A DNA stretch of 13,197 bases, from contig CAYQXJ010000030.1 in the NCBI GenBank assembly GCA_964421565.1, forward strand, positions 1 to 13,197, read 5' to 3'. This stretch comes from CAYQXJ01 sp964421565. Lineage in GTDB: Bacteria > Planctomycetota > Brocadiia > SM23-32. Shown here piece after piece: positions 13,178 to 13,197 of this stretch. The translations under genes and the position numbers were made by a program. A model generated the notes under the pieces. It had not been told where the DNA came from. It saw only the letters and a list, made by a program, of their open reading frames with translations, and did no database searches. Each line of letters begins with the position of its first letter. Position 1 is the stretch's first letter.

Positions 13178-13197
13178 ATGTGCGCGCGGAGGCGAAT
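13178..13197 (+). CDS. Probable start of a further gene, cut by the window edge
   Basis: An ATG at 13178 follows a purine-rich, strong Shine-Dalgarno stretch (GGGGAGGGGAGGA at 13162-13174, about 5 bases before the ATG). It stands 32 bases after the isomerase stop. Only six codons (Met-Cys-Ala-Arg-Arg-Arg) are visible, so the product cannot be named. The spacing suggests the next gene of the same transcript. Confidence 0.4.

Noticed and set aside
1..13197. CRISPR arrays, tRNA or rRNA genes, insertion sequences, attachment sites
   Set aside because: No regularly spaced repeats, no cloverleaf-like segments, no rRNA-like sequence and no transposase or integrase motifs were seen in any gap.

Overview
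The window is about 13.2 kb of GC-rich, densely coding bacterial DNA. There are nine complete genes that I accept, one gene running off the left edge and a probable gene start at the right edge. I see no tRNA, rRNA, CRISPR array, transposase or integrase. The mix suggests a PVC-type bacterium: an MreB operon with coiled-coil and proline/alanine-linker membrane proteins, an atypical sulfatase, two AP-endonuclease-fold sugar isomerases and a GH106-like glycosidase. A planctomycete-like lineage is my best guess. Armatimonadota or Lentisphaerota-like lineages are possible, and no phylogenetic marker here settles it.

Layout. Positions 1-236 (minus strand) are the N-terminus of a type III restriction-modification DNA methyltransferase (Mod), with its own near-consensus promoter. 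Divergent from it is a stand-alone, divergent hisF (472-1239, plus). Converging on hisF is a four-gene minus-strand operon read from 5087 down to 1250. In transcription order it encodes a membrane-anchored coiled-coil protein with a C-terminal beta-rich domain (MreC-like layout), a membrane-anchored proline/alanine-linker protein, MreB, and an isoprenylcysteine-methyltransferase-like membrane enzyme. A TTGACT-16-TATAAT promoter stands ahead of this operon, and a second promoter lies just ahead of mreB.

After a 481-base gap comes a carbohydrate-catabolism block. On the minus strand are an SDR resembling gluconate 5-dehydrogenase (8650-7889), a sulfatase-fold hydrolase (7762-6410) and a sugar isomerase/epimerase (6345-5569). 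Divergent on the plus strand are a 1013-residue GH106-like glycosidase (8832-11873) and a second isomerase/epimerase (12273-13145). None of these enzymes has a visible signal peptide, so the block looks like intracellular processing of imported oligosaccharides: glycoside cleavage, removal of an ester group, then isomerisation and oxidoreduction of the sugars. No transporter or regulator is present in the window.

Points most worth a second look: the HisF-like protein has lost two of the four ammonia-gate residues and an Asp at the HisH interface. The sulfatase-fold enzyme has Thr where the formylglycine Cys/Ser should be. The mreB operon carries an MreC-like architecture in place of a recognisable MreC. 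A near-perfect intrinsic-terminator structure lies inside the coding region of the operon's second gene. The 399-base gap at 11874-12272 holds a G10 homopolymer and what looks like decayed coding sequence.
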